DNA from: DASQHW01 sp038238245
GTDB lineage: Bacteria > Actinomycetota > Acidimicrobiia > IMCC26256 > PALSA-610
Length of the DNA: 64,000 nucleotides
NCBI GenBank assembly: GCA_038238245.1
Contig: JBBRXX010000011.1
Span: 62,001 to 126,000 of the forward strand
Direction: 5' to 3'
Shown here: positions 1-8,048 of the stretch, piece after piece
How the letters are laid out: every line of letters begins with the position of its first letter
How positions within the stretch are numbered: the first letter of the stretch is position 1
Program-made: the position numbers and the translations under genes
Notes under the pieces: generated by a model
Database searches by the model: none
Told to the model about the DNA's origin: nothing
The model's input: the letters and a program-made list of their open reading frames with translations, nothing else

Positions 1-1071
1 GTACTCCTCGACGAGTTGTTGCATCACGTCGCGCACCGGTCGCACGTCGTTCATCATCCCGACCACCTGGCCGACCGGGAAGCCGGTCAGCTCCCGGTTC
101 TGCGAACGGTAGATACGCGAAAAGGCGTCCGCCACCAGCATGAACTGCAAGGGCATCGGCAGATAGCCCGGCGACTCGGGGCCTTCCCACGCGTCGGTCC
201 ACGCCGTGCGCAGCTGGCGCGCCGGCTTGCCGGTCAGCACACGGGAACGCACCGTCTGGGTCGAGTCGGCGCCGAGCAGCTTCTCCAAGATGAGCGGCGT
301 CGCATCGCTCTCGGCGACCGTCAACCAGATCGAACCCGTCCATACGCCTTGGGCACCCATCGCGATCGCGGCCGCGATCTGCGACCCGTGCGCGATCCCA
401 CCGGCCGCGAGGACGGGCGCCGGCTTCACGGTCTCGATCACCTGCGGCCACAACACCACCGAGCTGATCTCGCCGGTGTGGCCGCCGGCCTCGGTGCCCT
501 GTGCGACCACGATGTCGACACCGATCTCGCGGTGCTTCTGCGCGTGACGCGGACTGCTCGCGAGCGCGGCCACCAACATGCCGTGCTCGTGCGCGGTGTC
601 GACGACATCCTGCGGCGGCGGGCCGAGCGCGTTGACCAGCAGCGACGGTGAATGCTGCAACGCAATCTCGATCTGCGGACGTGCGGTCGCGTCGGTCCAG
701 CCGAGCAGGTGGTGGCCGCGCTCGACGTCGTCGGGCAGGGGCGGGATGCCGTGGTCGGCGAGCACCTTCTCGACGAACTCCCGGTGCTCGGGCGTGATCA
801 TCTGCTCGAGCTGCGCCTCGAGATCCTCGGGCTCGACGCCTTCCGGGAGCTCGACCTTGGCGGGCATCACGAGGTCGACGCCGTACGGCTTGCCGTCGAC
901 GTGCTCCTCGATCCATTTCAGCTCGATCTCGAGCTCGTCGGGCGTGAAGTAGAGCGCGCCGAGCACACCCATGCCTCCGGCCCGACTCACTGCCGCGACG
1001 ACGTCACGGCAATGACTGAACGCAAAGATCGGGAATTCGAGGTCGAGATCGCGGGCAAGTTGCGTGCGCAT
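1..1071 (-). CDS. NAD(P)H-dependent flavin oxidoreductase / nitronate monooxygenase family, 3' end outside window
   Basis: I read this by translating the complement: it opens MRTQLARDLDLEFPIFAFSH and stays open for 357 codons to the window edge, so the C-terminus is missing. It has the TIM-barrel FMN features of the 2-nitropropane dioxygenase family: a segment reading VDIVVAQGTEAGGHTG, then VLAAGGIAHGSQIAAAIAMGAQGVWTGS, which bind the FMN phosphate. The family oxidises nitronates or acts as FMN-dependent enoyl reductase or oxidase; IpdC of steroid degradation is a member, and a second member lies at 43111. It is divergent from a KstR-like regulator, with a KstR-type operator between them, so a role in sterol catabolism is inferred. 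The exact substrate is unknown. Confidence 0.85.
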   Translation of the reverse strand, partial: MRTQLARDLDLEFPIFAFSHCRDVVAAVSRAGGMGVLGALYFTPDELEIELKWIEEHVDGKPYGVDLVMPAKVELPEGVEPEDLEAQLEQMITPEHREFVEKVLADHGIPPLPDDVERGHHLLGWTDATARPQIEIALQHSPSLLVNALGPPPQDVVDTAHEHGMLVAALASSPRHAQKHREIGVDIVVAQGTEAGGHTGEISSVVLWPQVIETVKPAPVLAAGGIAHGSQIAAAIAMGAQGVWTGSIWLTVAESDATPLILEKLLGADSTQTVRSRVLTGKPARQLRTAWTDAWEGPESPGYLPMPLQFMLVADAFSRIYRSQNRELTGFPVGQVVGMMNDVRPVRDVMQQLVEEY

Positions 1072-1104
1072 GACGCTGGATCGTAGAGACGCACGAGCCA
1101 CACC

Positions 1105-1118
1105 TGCAACACGTTCTA
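1105..1118. promoter_or_regulatory. Putative KstR operator (TnnAACnnGTTnnA)
   Basis: The sequence TGCAACACGTTCTA matches the published KstR consensus TnnAACnnGTTnnA at every fixed position. It lies in the 127-bp gap between the divergent flavin oxidoreductase (start 1071) and the KstR-like gene (start 1199), where an autoregulatory operator would be expected. Binding is inferred. Confidence 0.7.
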
Positions 1119-1198
1119 GGTTCGCGCTATCTTCCACCGATGCGAACGCAGCGCAGACGCGCCGGAAGGCGCGTTGCCGCGAGGGAGCCGTAGTCGAC

Positions 1199-1771
1199 GT
1201 GCCGGCAGCGGGGACACGCGCGATCGAGACGGCAGAGCGGAAGAAGCGCTGCATCGACGCCGCGGTCGCACTCGCCGCCGAGGGCGGGTACGACGCCGTG
1301 CAGATGCGCGACGTCGCGGCGCGCGCCGAAGTCGCGCTCGGCACCTTGTACCGGCACTACACCTCGAAGGATCAATTGCTGCTCGCGGCGATGGCCCAGC
1401 AGGCCGCGACGTTGCGCGAGCGACTCGTGCAGCGACCACCACTCGGCGAGACGCCCGCGGCGCGGCTCGCGGACGTCCTCGAGCGCGCGTCACGCGCGCT
1501 CGAGCGCCAGCCGCAGGTGACCCGGGCGATGGTGACCGCGATGTCGTCGGTCAGCGCGGACACGGTCGCCGTCAAGCACGAGATCGATGCCACGCTGCGG
1601 GCGATCATCGGCGACGCGGTGGACGGCACCACCGTCCGCCACCTCGACGACATCATGCGGGTGCTCGGCTCGGTCTGGTTCGCCGAGCTCACCTACTGGT
1701 GCGCGGGCCTCTCGGAGCAGTCGCCGATGGGCACGAATCTCGCCCGCGCCGCGTCACTCCTGCTCCCGTAG
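1199..1771 (+). CDS. kstR: TetR-family regulator, KstR-like (sterol catabolism repressor)
   Basis: This is a TetR repressor of about 190 residues with an N-terminal HTH. The segment AAEGGYDAVQMRDVAARAEV, followed by ALGTLYRHYTSKDQLLLAAM, closely matches what I recall of mycobacterial KstR, which represses cholesterol side-chain and ring catabolism and is released by a steroid CoA thioester. The C-terminal half (WFAELTYWCAGLSEQ) is also KstR-like. I chose the GTG at 1199, preceded by GAGGGAG, over an upstream start at 1064 that would overlap the neighbouring gene. A perfect KstR box sits 80 bp upstream. It converges on and overlaps the next gene by 18 bp. Other TetR proteins remain possible, but operator plus sequence make KstR the best call. 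Confidence 0.75.
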   Translation: MPAAGTRAIETAERKKRCIDAAVALAAEGGYDAVQMRDVAARAEVALGTLYRHYTSKDQLLLAAMAQQAATLRERLVQRPPLGETPAARLADVLERASRALERQPQVTRAMVTAMSSVSADTVAVKHEIDATLRAIIGDAVDGTTVRHLDDIMRVLGSVWFAELTYWCAGLSEQSPMGTNLARAASLLLP

Positions 1772-2500
1772 ACGCGCCCGCACCTCACCGAGCAATGCGG
1801 CATTGCCCGGATTGCTCGAGTCGATCGGTCCCACGATCAGCCATTCGGTACCGCACGGCAGGTACGCGCGCAGGCGCGCGGTCAGCCCGACGACGCCCTC
1901 GTCGCTCGGTCGCGCGAGCCCGCCCCACGTAATCGTGGTGTCCGGCGCGACCTCGCGTACGAGCGCGACCTGGGCGGTGAACGACTCCGGGTCGGCGCCC
2001 CAACTGTTCCACCCGTCGGCGATCGCGACGACCTCACGCACCTGCGCAGCCCGGCCGCCCACCCACACCGGGTAGCCGTTGCCCCGCATCGCCCGCACCG
2101 CGTCGTGCAGCGCGTTGATGCGATCGACCATCGTACCGAACTCGAGGCCGAACGCCTCGTTCTCGGCGCGGCTGTGCGAGTCACCCGCGCCGATGCCGAC
2201 GATGACGCGCCCGCCGCTGATCCGATCTGCGGTCGTGAAGGAGTGCGCGGCCACGGCGGGCGGACGCAATGTGGCGCGCGCGACGAGTGTGCCCACGCGC
2301 AACCGCGTGGTCTCGGCCACGACCGCGCCGAGCAGCGCGAAGCACTCGATCGCCGGACGCCGGTTCGGCGGGTCGCCGCGCCACAAGTGGTCGTAGACGA
2401 ACACACCGTCGAGGTGCGCATCTTCGGCCGCGCGCGCGACGGTGATCGCGATCTCGGGATCTTCGACGAACGACGGCAGGGTGAGCCCGATGTTGATCAC
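1754..2500 (-). CDS. LLM-class (F420-type) oxidoreductase
   Basis: The protein is a luciferase-like TIM-barrel of 248 residues, starting at a GTG (VINIGLTLPSF). It carries GVFVYDHLW near the N-terminus, LRVGTLVARATLRPPAV, and the ISGGRVIVGIGAGDS motif typical of F420-dependent family members. It is shorter than the usual 280-340 residues. The start overlaps the stop of the ROK gene by four bases (GTGA), so the two are translationally coupled. Such enzymes transfer hydride between F420H2 (or FMN) and many substrates; nothing here identifies the substrate. Confidence 0.8.
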   Translation of the reverse strand: MINIGLTLPSFVEDPEIAITVARAAEDAHLDGVFVYDHLWRGDPPNRRPAIECFALLGAVVAETTRLRVGTLVARATLRPPAVAAHSFTTADRISGGRVIVGIGAGDSHSRAENEAFGLEFGTMVDRINALHDAVRAMRGNGYPVWVGGRAAQVREVVAIADGWNSWGADPESFTAQVALVREVAPDTTITWGGLARPSDEGVVGLTARLRAYLPCGTEWLIVGPIDSSNPGNAALLGEVRARLREQE

Positions 2501-3435
2501 AGGAGGTCGCGCGCGAGCACGGCCGCGCCTACCGCACCGGCGCGCTCGCCGAGCTCGGCGGGCACGATCGCGATCGGCGGACGGTATTGCGAACCCTCCA
2601 CATGGCGACGGAACGCGTCGTGCAGCGGTCCGAAGAGCAGCGTGCCCAGCTCGACGAGCCCACCCGCGATCACAATCCGCTCCGGGTCGAGAATGTTCGC
2701 GAGCGCGGCCAGACCGAGCGCGACGTTGTCTGCGTATTGCGCGAGCAACGCCAGCGCGTCGCCGTCGCCCTGCGCGGCGGCGGTGCCGACCGCGATCCCC
2801 GTGACCGCGTTGCGGTCGCCGCCCGCCGCGGCGACGATCCCCGGCCCGCCACCGTGCGAGACGAGCCCGCGCGCCATCCGGCCCAGCGCCGTGCCGGACG
2901 CGATCGCCTCCCAGTGGCCGCGCTCGCCGCACGCACACATCGGCCCGTCGATATCGACGGTGAAGTGGCCGAATTCGGCGCCGAAATTGTGCGCGCCGCG
3001 GTACATGCGGCCATCCAGGAGCATGCCGCCGCCGATGCCGGTGCCGAGCGTCACGAGCAGCGCGTGCCGCACACCGCGTGCCGCGCCGTACGTTGCCTCG
3101 CCGAGCGTCGCGACGTTGGCGTCGTTGTCGACGACGACACGGTGACCGGTTGCGTCCGCGAGGGCATCCCGCAACGGTGCCTGGCGTACATGCGGCAGGT
3201 TCGGCGAGTACAGCACGTGACCGCCGGTGTCGACGAGGCCGGCCACGCCGACTCCGATCGGCTCGTGGTCGCTGCGCAGTGCTTCGACGATCGCCGTGCT
3301 GGTCGCGACCAACGCGTCGACCCCGGCATGAGGTGACGCCTGCCGCAGCTCTCGCGCGACGACACCGTCGTGCTCCACGACGACGCCGAGCACCTTGGTG
3401 CCGCCTATGTCGAGGCCGATCGTCGGCGCGTGCAC
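2497..3435 (-). CDS. ROK-family sugar kinase
   Basis: A 312-residue ROK protein, the family of glucokinases, N-acetylglucosamine and N-acetylmannosamine kinases. It shows the phosphate-1 loop GLDIGGTKVLGVVV at the N-terminus, DNDANVATLGE, TLGTGIGGGM, and the zinc signature MCACGERGHWE. In that signature the third cysteine of the usual CxCGxxGCxE is a histidine, which could still bind zinc. I chose GTG at 3435 because it gives the family length and places the ATP loop at the usual position; a longer start adds a low-complexity Thr/Pro stretch. It is in a leftward operon with the ArsA-like ATPase and a small protein. Glucokinase is the likeliest function. Confidence 0.8.
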   Translation of the reverse strand: MHAPTIGLDIGGTKVLGVVVEHDGVVARELRQASPHAGVDALVATSTAIVEALRSDHEPIGVGVAGLVDTGGHVLYSPNLPHVRQAPLRDALADATGHRVVVDNDANVATLGEATYGAARGVRHALLVTLGTGIGGGMLLDGRMYRGAHNFGAEFGHFTVDIDGPMCACGERGHWEAIASGTALGRMARGLVSHGGGPGIVAAAGGDRNAVTGIAVGTAAAQGDGDALALLAQYADNVALGLAALANILDPERIVIAGGLVELGTLLFGPLHDAFRRHVEGSQYRPPIAIVPAELGERAGAVGAAVLARDLL

Positions 3436-3442
3436 GTCGGGT

Positions 3443-3646
3443 CTACCCGGCGTCGGCGTCGGTGTCGATGTCGATGTGGTGCAGCCGAGATTCCCGGCCG
3501 GCATCTTGTGGCCGCGGCCGCTGCTGCTGGTCGACGAACGCCTCGGCCGCGTCGACCACCTTGCGCATCGCCCGCAGGAGCTCGTGCGCCGCGTTCCAGA
3601 GATGCTCGACGACGTCGTCCTCGGGTGGCACGTATTCGGAGCTCAT
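3443..3646 (-). CDS. Small acidic/helical protein of unknown function
   Basis: The 67-residue product begins MSSEYVPPEDDVVEHLWNAA and continues with a predicted amphipathic helix (HELLRAMRKVVDAAEAFVDQQ), then a polar tail. It starts inside the stop of the ArsA-like gene (ATGA overlap) and ends seven bases before the ROK kinase start, so it is embedded in that operon. I do not recognise a named domain. Tight coupling on both sides and protein-like composition support it being real. Confidence 0.65.
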   Translation of the reverse strand: MSSEYVPPEDDVVEHLWNAAHELLRAMRKVVDAAEAFVDQQQRPRPQDAGRESRLHHIDIDTDADAG

Positions 3647-4803
3647 ACGAAATCAATCACGAGACGGTCGCCGACGAAGCGCGCGCTGCCGACGTCCCGG
3701 CGGGCGAGGCTGTCGGGCAAGAGCAGCGCGCGGCGATGCGGGCCGACGGTCACCACGAGCTCGTCCTCGGTGCGGCCCAGCTCGACCTCCGCACGGGAGA
3801 CGAACGGCAGGTGCAGCGAGAGCAGCAACTGCTCGCCCTGTGCCTCGACGCGGAAGGGCTCCGCGAACGAGAGCCGCTCGGCGACGTCGAGGTCGTCGTA
3901 GCAGCCCTTTGCGAACATCGAGAGCTGCGCGAGACCGATGATCTCCTCGTTGGCGAGGTCCGACGTGAGCAACGGGAGTGGCGCGAACGCCTCCGCGATC
4001 ACGTCGAGGTGGGCAGCCTGGGTCGTCTTCCACTGCGCAAGCCACGGATGGTCCACATCGGCCGGGAGCAGCCGGTTCACGATCACTGCGTCGACGTGGT
4101 AGCCGAAGAGCGACAGATACGTGTAGGTGCGGCGTGCCTCGGCGACGACGAGCCGCTCGGGGTTGACGACGAGCCGCGCGCTCGTGATGTCCCCGTCGGT
4201 GAGGAGCTCGCGCACCCCGTCGAGCCGGTCGTAGAAGCGGTGGATCGCCGCGAACACGTTGTCGCCCGCAATCGGCAGGTTCGCCATGCGTTGCACGATG
4301 GGCCGGGCGAGGCGGGTCAGGCGCCGTTGCGTCTCGAAGACACGCTCCATGTACCACCCGAGCACGTCGGGCAGCGAGAGCAAACGGATCGTCTCGGCGG
4401 TCGGCGCACAATCGACGACGACGAGGTCGTACGCGTCGCTCGTCGCGAACTCCTTGATGTCGGCGAGCGCGAACACCTCGTCGAGGCCGGGAATGACCGC
4501 GAGCTCCTCGGCTTCGACGCTTCCGGCGCCGGCCCAGTCGAGCACGTCGACGAGATAGCGCCGCACGTCGTTCCATGCTTCCTCGAACCGAACCCGCGCG
4601 TTGAGCTGCTGACCCCACAAGTGCTCGGCAACCGGCGTCGGGCGGTCGCCGAGCGGCACGTCGAACGCGTCGGCGAGGGAGTGCGCGGGATCGGTCGAGC
4701 ACACGACGGTGCGTAATCCCGCTTCGGCCGCGCGTATGGCGGTCGCGGCTGCGACGGTCGTCTTGCCGACACCGCCTTTGCCCGTGAACAGAAGGATTCG
4801 CAT
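3643..4803 (-). CDS. ArsA/GET3-like ATPase
   Basis: A 386-residue single-domain ArsA-family ATPase. It has the deviant Walker A loop FTGKGGVGKTTVA at residues 6-18, STDPAHSLADAFDV just after, and the DLVVVDCAPTAETIRLLSLP region that couples nucleotide state to partners. It has no second ATPase half and I see no arsenite-binding cysteine cluster, so arsenite export is unlikely. The C-terminal 80 residues look like the small HSP20-like domain found in actinobacterial members. Actinobacteria, including M. tuberculosis around Rv2184c-Rv2188c, keep such an ATPase near an SRPBCC protein and pimB, as seen here. The cellular client is unknown. Confidence 0.8.
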   Translation of the reverse strand: MRILLFTGKGGVGKTTVAAATAIRAAEAGLRTVVCSTDPAHSLADAFDVPLGDRPTPVAEHLWGQQLNARVRFEEAWNDVRRYLVDVLDWAGAGSVEAEELAVIPGLDEVFALADIKEFATSDAYDLVVVDCAPTAETIRLLSLPDVLGWYMERVFETQRRLTRLARPIVQRMANLPIAGDNVFAAIHRFYDRLDGVRELLTDGDITSARLVVNPERLVVAEARRTYTYLSLFGYHVDAVIVNRLLPADVDHPWLAQWKTTQAAHLDVIAEAFAPLPLLTSDLANEEIIGLAQLSMFAKGCYDDLDVAERLSFAEPFRVEAQGEQLLLSLHLPFVSRAEVELGRTEDELVVTVGPHRRALLLPDSLARRDVGSARFVGDRLVIDFV

Positions 4804-4815
4804 GGGCCGAGGAGG

Positions 4816-5088
4816 CTACTGCCGCGACGTCGCTTCGGCGTCGGTTCGCTTGATCCGGCGCAGCGGCGGCACCGTCTTCGGCGGCTGCTTTCTCGGAGGA
4901 AGGTCGGCAATGAGGTCGTTGGTGGCAGCGGTGACGCGCCGAACGGCGCGTTCGAACGCGTCACTCGTCCGCTCCGATGGCACGATGACTCCGCTGACCT
5001 TGCGCACGTACTGGCGCGCGGCAGCTTCGATCTCGTCGGGTGTGGCGTCGGGCTCGAGCCCGCGCAGCGTTGTGATGTTGCGGCACAT
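4816..5088 (-). CDS. DUF2277 family protein
   Basis: This 90-residue protein begins MCRNITTLRGLEPDATPDEI and continues with AARQYVRKVSGV, the signature of DUF2277. These small proteins are widespread in actinobacteria and have no established function. The C-terminal part is basic (KQPPKTVPPLRRIKRTDAE). The ATG start is the conserved family start. It follows no obvious operon partner on its own strand, since the next gene upstream is divergent. Confidence 0.75.
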   Translation of the reverse strand: MCRNITTLRGLEPDATPDEIEAAARQYVRKVSGVIVPSERTSDAFERAVRRVTAATNDLIADLPPRKQPPKTVPPLRRIKRTDAEATSRQ

Positions 5089-5157
5089 GGGAGCCACGCT
5101 ACCGGCGACGGCGCTCCTCACATGGCTCGCGGGGCGGCCCTGTGCCAGCATCTGCGC

Positions 5158-6024
5158 ATGACGACCGAGATCCAGCGCTGGAAGGTCGGAAACGCGACCA
5201 TCACGAGCGTCGTCGAGGACGAGACCCACCACATCCCGCCCGAGTTCTTCTTTCCGGCTGCGACCGCGGCAGAGGTTGCGGAGCACCCCTGGCTCGTCCC
5301 GGACTTCGCGGATGAGCACGGCAACATCGCGCTCCGGGTGCAGGCGTTCGTCGTGGAGATCGGCTTGCGCCGAATCCTCGTCGATCCCTGCGTCGGCAAC
5401 GGCAAGACGCGGCCGATCCCGTTCTGGAACGAGATGACGTGGCCCTTCTTCGAGCGCTTCACGGACTCCGGGTTCGACGCGGCCGGCATCGACACCGTTG
5501 TGCACACGCATCTCCACGCCGATCACGTCGGCTGGGACACGCACCTGGTCGACGGCGATTGGATACCGACGTTCACCAACGCCCGGCACCTCTACACCGA
5601 GCGTGAGCTCGCGTACTGCAAGGCGGGTGGCAATCCGGGCATCGACGGCGTGTACGCCGACACGGTTGCCCCGATCGTGGACGCCGGGCTCGCGGACATC
5701 GTCGCCGAGGACGCCGACCTCGGCGACGGCCTACGGCTCGAACCATCGACCGGGCATACACCGGGTCATGTCTCGATGTGGATCGAATCGTCCGGAGAGC
5801 GCGCCCTCGTCACCGGCGACTTCCTGCACCACCCTGTGCAATGCGAGGTTCCGGCGTGGGCGGAGATCGGCGATGACGATGCCGAGGTCGCCCGCGCGAC
5901 GCGACGCCGCATGTTGGCGCGCGCCGCGGAAACCGGCGCGCTCGTGCTCGGCACACACTTCAGCACCCGTCCGGCCGGGCGCGTCGTCGCGCACGGCGAC
6001 GCATGGCGGTTCGTGCCTGAATAG
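5158..6024 (+). CDS. MBL-fold metallo-hydrolase
   Basis: The 288-residue protein starts at MTTEIQRWKVGNATITS. It contains the metallo-beta-lactamase motif HTHLHADHVGWD, a downstream STGHTPGHVS histidine and GDFLHHPVQ, which together supply the two-metal site. A late GTHF provides the last histidine. The layout resembles AHL-lactonase-like or aryl-hydrolase MBL proteins. I preferred this ATG to one 36 bases upstream because homologues begin near here. It is divergent from the DUF2277 gene and converges on the SRPBCC gene with zero spacing. The substrate cannot be told. Confidence 0.8.
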   Translation: MTTEIQRWKVGNATITSVVEDETHHIPPEFFFPAATAAEVAEHPWLVPDFADEHGNIALRVQAFVVEIGLRRILVDPCVGNGKTRPIPFWNEMTWPFFERFTDSGFDAAGIDTVVHTHLHADHVGWDTHLVDGDWIPTFTNARHLYTERELAYCKAGGNPGIDGVYADTVAPIVDAGLADIVAEDADLGDGLRLEPSTGHTPGHVSMWIESSGERALVTGDFLHHPVQCEVPAWAEIGDDDAEVARATRRRMLARAAETGALVLGTHFSTRPAGRVVAHGDAWRFVPE

Positions 6025-6465
6025 TCAGGCGACGGCTTCGACCTGCTTCTTCAGCTCTTTGAGCGCGTTGCCCATGATCATGCCCGCAGCGCGGCGCTTC
6101 ACGAGCCCGGGGAGCGGGACCGCGAGATCGACGACGAGGTCGTAATGCACCCGTGTCGACGACGCGCCCTCCGGCTCGAACCGGTACGAGCCGTCGAGGC
6201 GGCGCACCAGATCGCCCTCGACGAGCTTCCACGAGAAGGCCGTCGGCGCCTCCGAGTAGTCGTATTCGAGGACGTAGCGCACGCTCTTGCCGAGCGCGGC
6301 AACCCGGTACTCGACGCGCTTGCCGCGGCCTTCGGGGTCCTGCTCGACGATCTTGGCTTCCTTCACGTCCGCCCACTCGGGATACGACTCGAAGTCGACG
6401 GCCACGTCCCAACACCGGTCGGCCGGCGCTTCGACACGGATGCGCTCGTGCGCGGTCTCGGTCAT
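6025..6465 (-). CDS. SRPBCC / polyketide cyclase-like protein
   Basis: A 146-residue START-like protein (MTETAHERIRVEAPADRCWDV, SYPEWADVKEAKIVEQD) of the actinobacterial cyclase/dehydrase group. The pattern WxxxxDFxxYPEW near residues 20-32 is typical. A strong Shine-Dalgarno (AAAGGAGGA) precedes the ATG. The ATG overlaps the stop of the upstream membrane protein by four bases. It is the counterpart of the SRPBCC gene that sits between the ArsA-like ATPase and pimB in mycobacteria; it presumably binds a hydrophobic ligand, but none is known. Confidence 0.75.
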   Translation of the reverse strand: MTETAHERIRVEAPADRCWDVAVDFESYPEWADVKEAKIVEQDPEGRGKRVEYRVAALGKSVRYVLEYDYSEAPTAFSWKLVEGDLVRRLDGSYRFEPEGASSTRVHYDLVVDLAVPLPGLVKRRAAGMIMGNALKELKKQVEAVA

Positions 6466-6911
6466 CGACGTCCTCCTTTCGCAAGCCGCGCGGGCCCGGC
6501 CGCCTGCGGGGTTCGGCGGGGCGGAAACGTGCCGTGCCGCGCGCCCCACAGCGCGGCGAGCCCGAGGGGCAGCATCGGAACCAGGACGCCGAACGCGTTC
6601 TCGTACGCGGTGACGAGACCGACGACGATCGAAACCGCCGTCGCGCCCAACAACTGACGGCGCACGTCGGCCGGCGCCGAACCTGTGAGAAATACCCACG
6701 ACGACACGACGATGTCGTCGCCGCGTGCCGAGCGCGCGACCGCCACGCCGAACGCATACAGCCAGACGACGAGCGACGCGCCGAACAGGATCAGGCTCAC
6801 GGCAGTGGTCGTCGCGTCGAGGGCGTGGAGACCGAGCGCGTTGGGCACCGCGACGACCGTGAAGAGCGCGAGCGACGCCCACGAAACCATCACGATGCGC
6901 TTGCCGGTCAC
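6462..6911 (-). CDS. Small integral membrane protein
   Basis: The product has about 149 residues from the GTG at 6911 and four hydrophobic segments (VMVSWASLALFTVVAVPNAL; AVSLILFGASLVVWLYAFGV; LGATAVSIVVGLVTAYENAF; GVLVPMLPLGLAALWGA). It begins 11 bases after the mannosyltransferase stop and ends in an ATGA overlap with the SRPBCC start, so it is co-transcribed with both. I do not recognise a named family. The tail is basic and proline-rich, probably cytoplasmic. Confidence 0.65.
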   Translation of the reverse strand: MTGKRIVMVSWASLALFTVVAVPNALGLHALDATTTAVSLILFGASLVVWLYAFGVAVARSARGDDIVVSSWVFLTGSAPADVRRQLLGATAVSIVVGLVTAYENAFGVLVPMLPLGLAALWGARHGTFPPRRTPQAAGPARLAKGGRR

Positions 6912-6921
6912 GGCGGCAAAT

Positions 6922-8046
6922 CTACCGGGGAAGGTCGCCGACGGCCGCAAAATCGCCGCGGGTGAGCGGGGCGAGGCGGTCGACGAGATGGTCGTAAGCG
7001 AATTCGTCGCGGGCTCGGCGGCGGGCGGCGGCGCCCATGCGCACACGCAGGCCGGGATCGCTCACCAGCGCGTGCAGCTTGGCGCGCACCGCCGAGACGT
7101 CTCGCGGCGGCACCACGAAGCCGGTCTCGCCGTCGACCACCGCTTCGTGCGCGCCACCGCTGCGACCCGCGACCGAGGGGACACCGCACGCAGCCGCTTC
7201 GAGGAACACGATCCCGAAGCCCTCCGCCTCGAGGCCGGCCCAGCGCTCGCGACAGCACATCGCGAAGACGTCGGCGCACGCGTAGAGCGCGGGAAGGTCG
7301 GCGTCCGGCACGCGCCCGAGAAACGTCGTGTTGGCGCGCGCGCGTCGTTCGAGACGCGCCCGGTCGCGGCCGGCGCCCGCGATCGCGAGCTGCACATCGG
7401 GAAGCCCGGCAACCGCGTCGATCACGACGTCGAAGCCTTTCCGCGGCACCAGACGCGACAGCCCGAGGACGAGCGGCCGAGTTGCATCGAGACCGAACCG
7501 CTCCCGGGCCGCAGCACGCTGCGCCTCATCGAGCGGACGGAACCGTTCGACATCGACCCCGGGCAGCACGATCACCCCGCGCACCTGACGACCGAGGACG
7601 TCCGTCACCTTTGCGGCCGGGTACCCGCCCGCCGCGACGACGGCCGCCGCGCTGCCCAGCACCCGGCGGCCGAGTTGGCGCGTGAGCGGCAGCCGCCCGC
7701 ACACCGTGATCTCGGCGCCGTGCGTCACCACGACGTACGGCGCGGCCTGCAGCTTCGGGCCGATCAGCCCGAGCGGGAGCATCGGATCGACGAACACGAC
7801 ATCGGCACGCACTTCGCGCGCGAGCGCGTCCACGTCGCGAACGAGGGCGCGGGTCGGGAGCAGCACCCGCGGTGTGGTGCGCACGATCCGGAAGTCCTGC
7901 TGCGCGTCCCATTCGCGCGTGCCGTCGTACGGCGTCGTCAGTACCGTCGTGTCGGCGGGCGGCAACCGCCGCCACAGCTCATGGAGATACGACTGGATGC
8001 CGCCGAGCTTGGGCGGGAAGTCGTTGGTGACGAGCAGGGACGGCAT
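6922..8046 (-). CDS. pimB: GT4 glycosyltransferase, PimB-like mannosyltransferase
   Basis: A 374-residue GT-B enzyme. The N-terminus SLLVTNDFPPKLGGIQSYLH is the acceptor-side signature shared with PimB (Rv2188c), which transfers the second mannose from GDP-mannose to phosphatidylinositol mannoside. The donor domain has LVPRKGFDVVIDAV, then EAEGFGIVFLEAAACGVPSV with the EX7E motif for nucleotide-sugar binding. It follows the MFS gene by two bases and precedes a membrane protein and the SRPBCC gene. Neighbourhood and sequence support PimB, though other GDP-mannose or UDP-sugar GT4 enzymes are not excluded. It should work at the inner face of the membrane. Confidence 0.75.
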   Translation of the reverse strand: MPSLLVTNDFPPKLGGIQSYLHELWRRLPPADTTVLTTPYDGTREWDAQQDFRIVRTTPRVLLPTRALVRDVDALAREVRADVVFVDPMLPLGLIGPKLQAAPYVVVTHGAEITVCGRLPLTRQLGRRVLGSAAAVVAAGGYPAAKVTDVLGRQVRGVIVLPGVDVERFRPLDEAQRAAARERFGLDATRPLVLGLSRLVPRKGFDVVIDAVAGLPDVQLAIAGAGRDRARLERRARANTTFLGRVPDADLPALYACADVFAMCCRERWAGLEAEGFGIVFLEAAACGVPSVAGRSGGAHEAVVDGETGFVVPPRDVSAVRAKLHALVSDPGLRVRMGAAARRRARDEFAYDHLVDRLAPLTRGDFAAVGDLPR

Positions 8047-8048
8047 GA

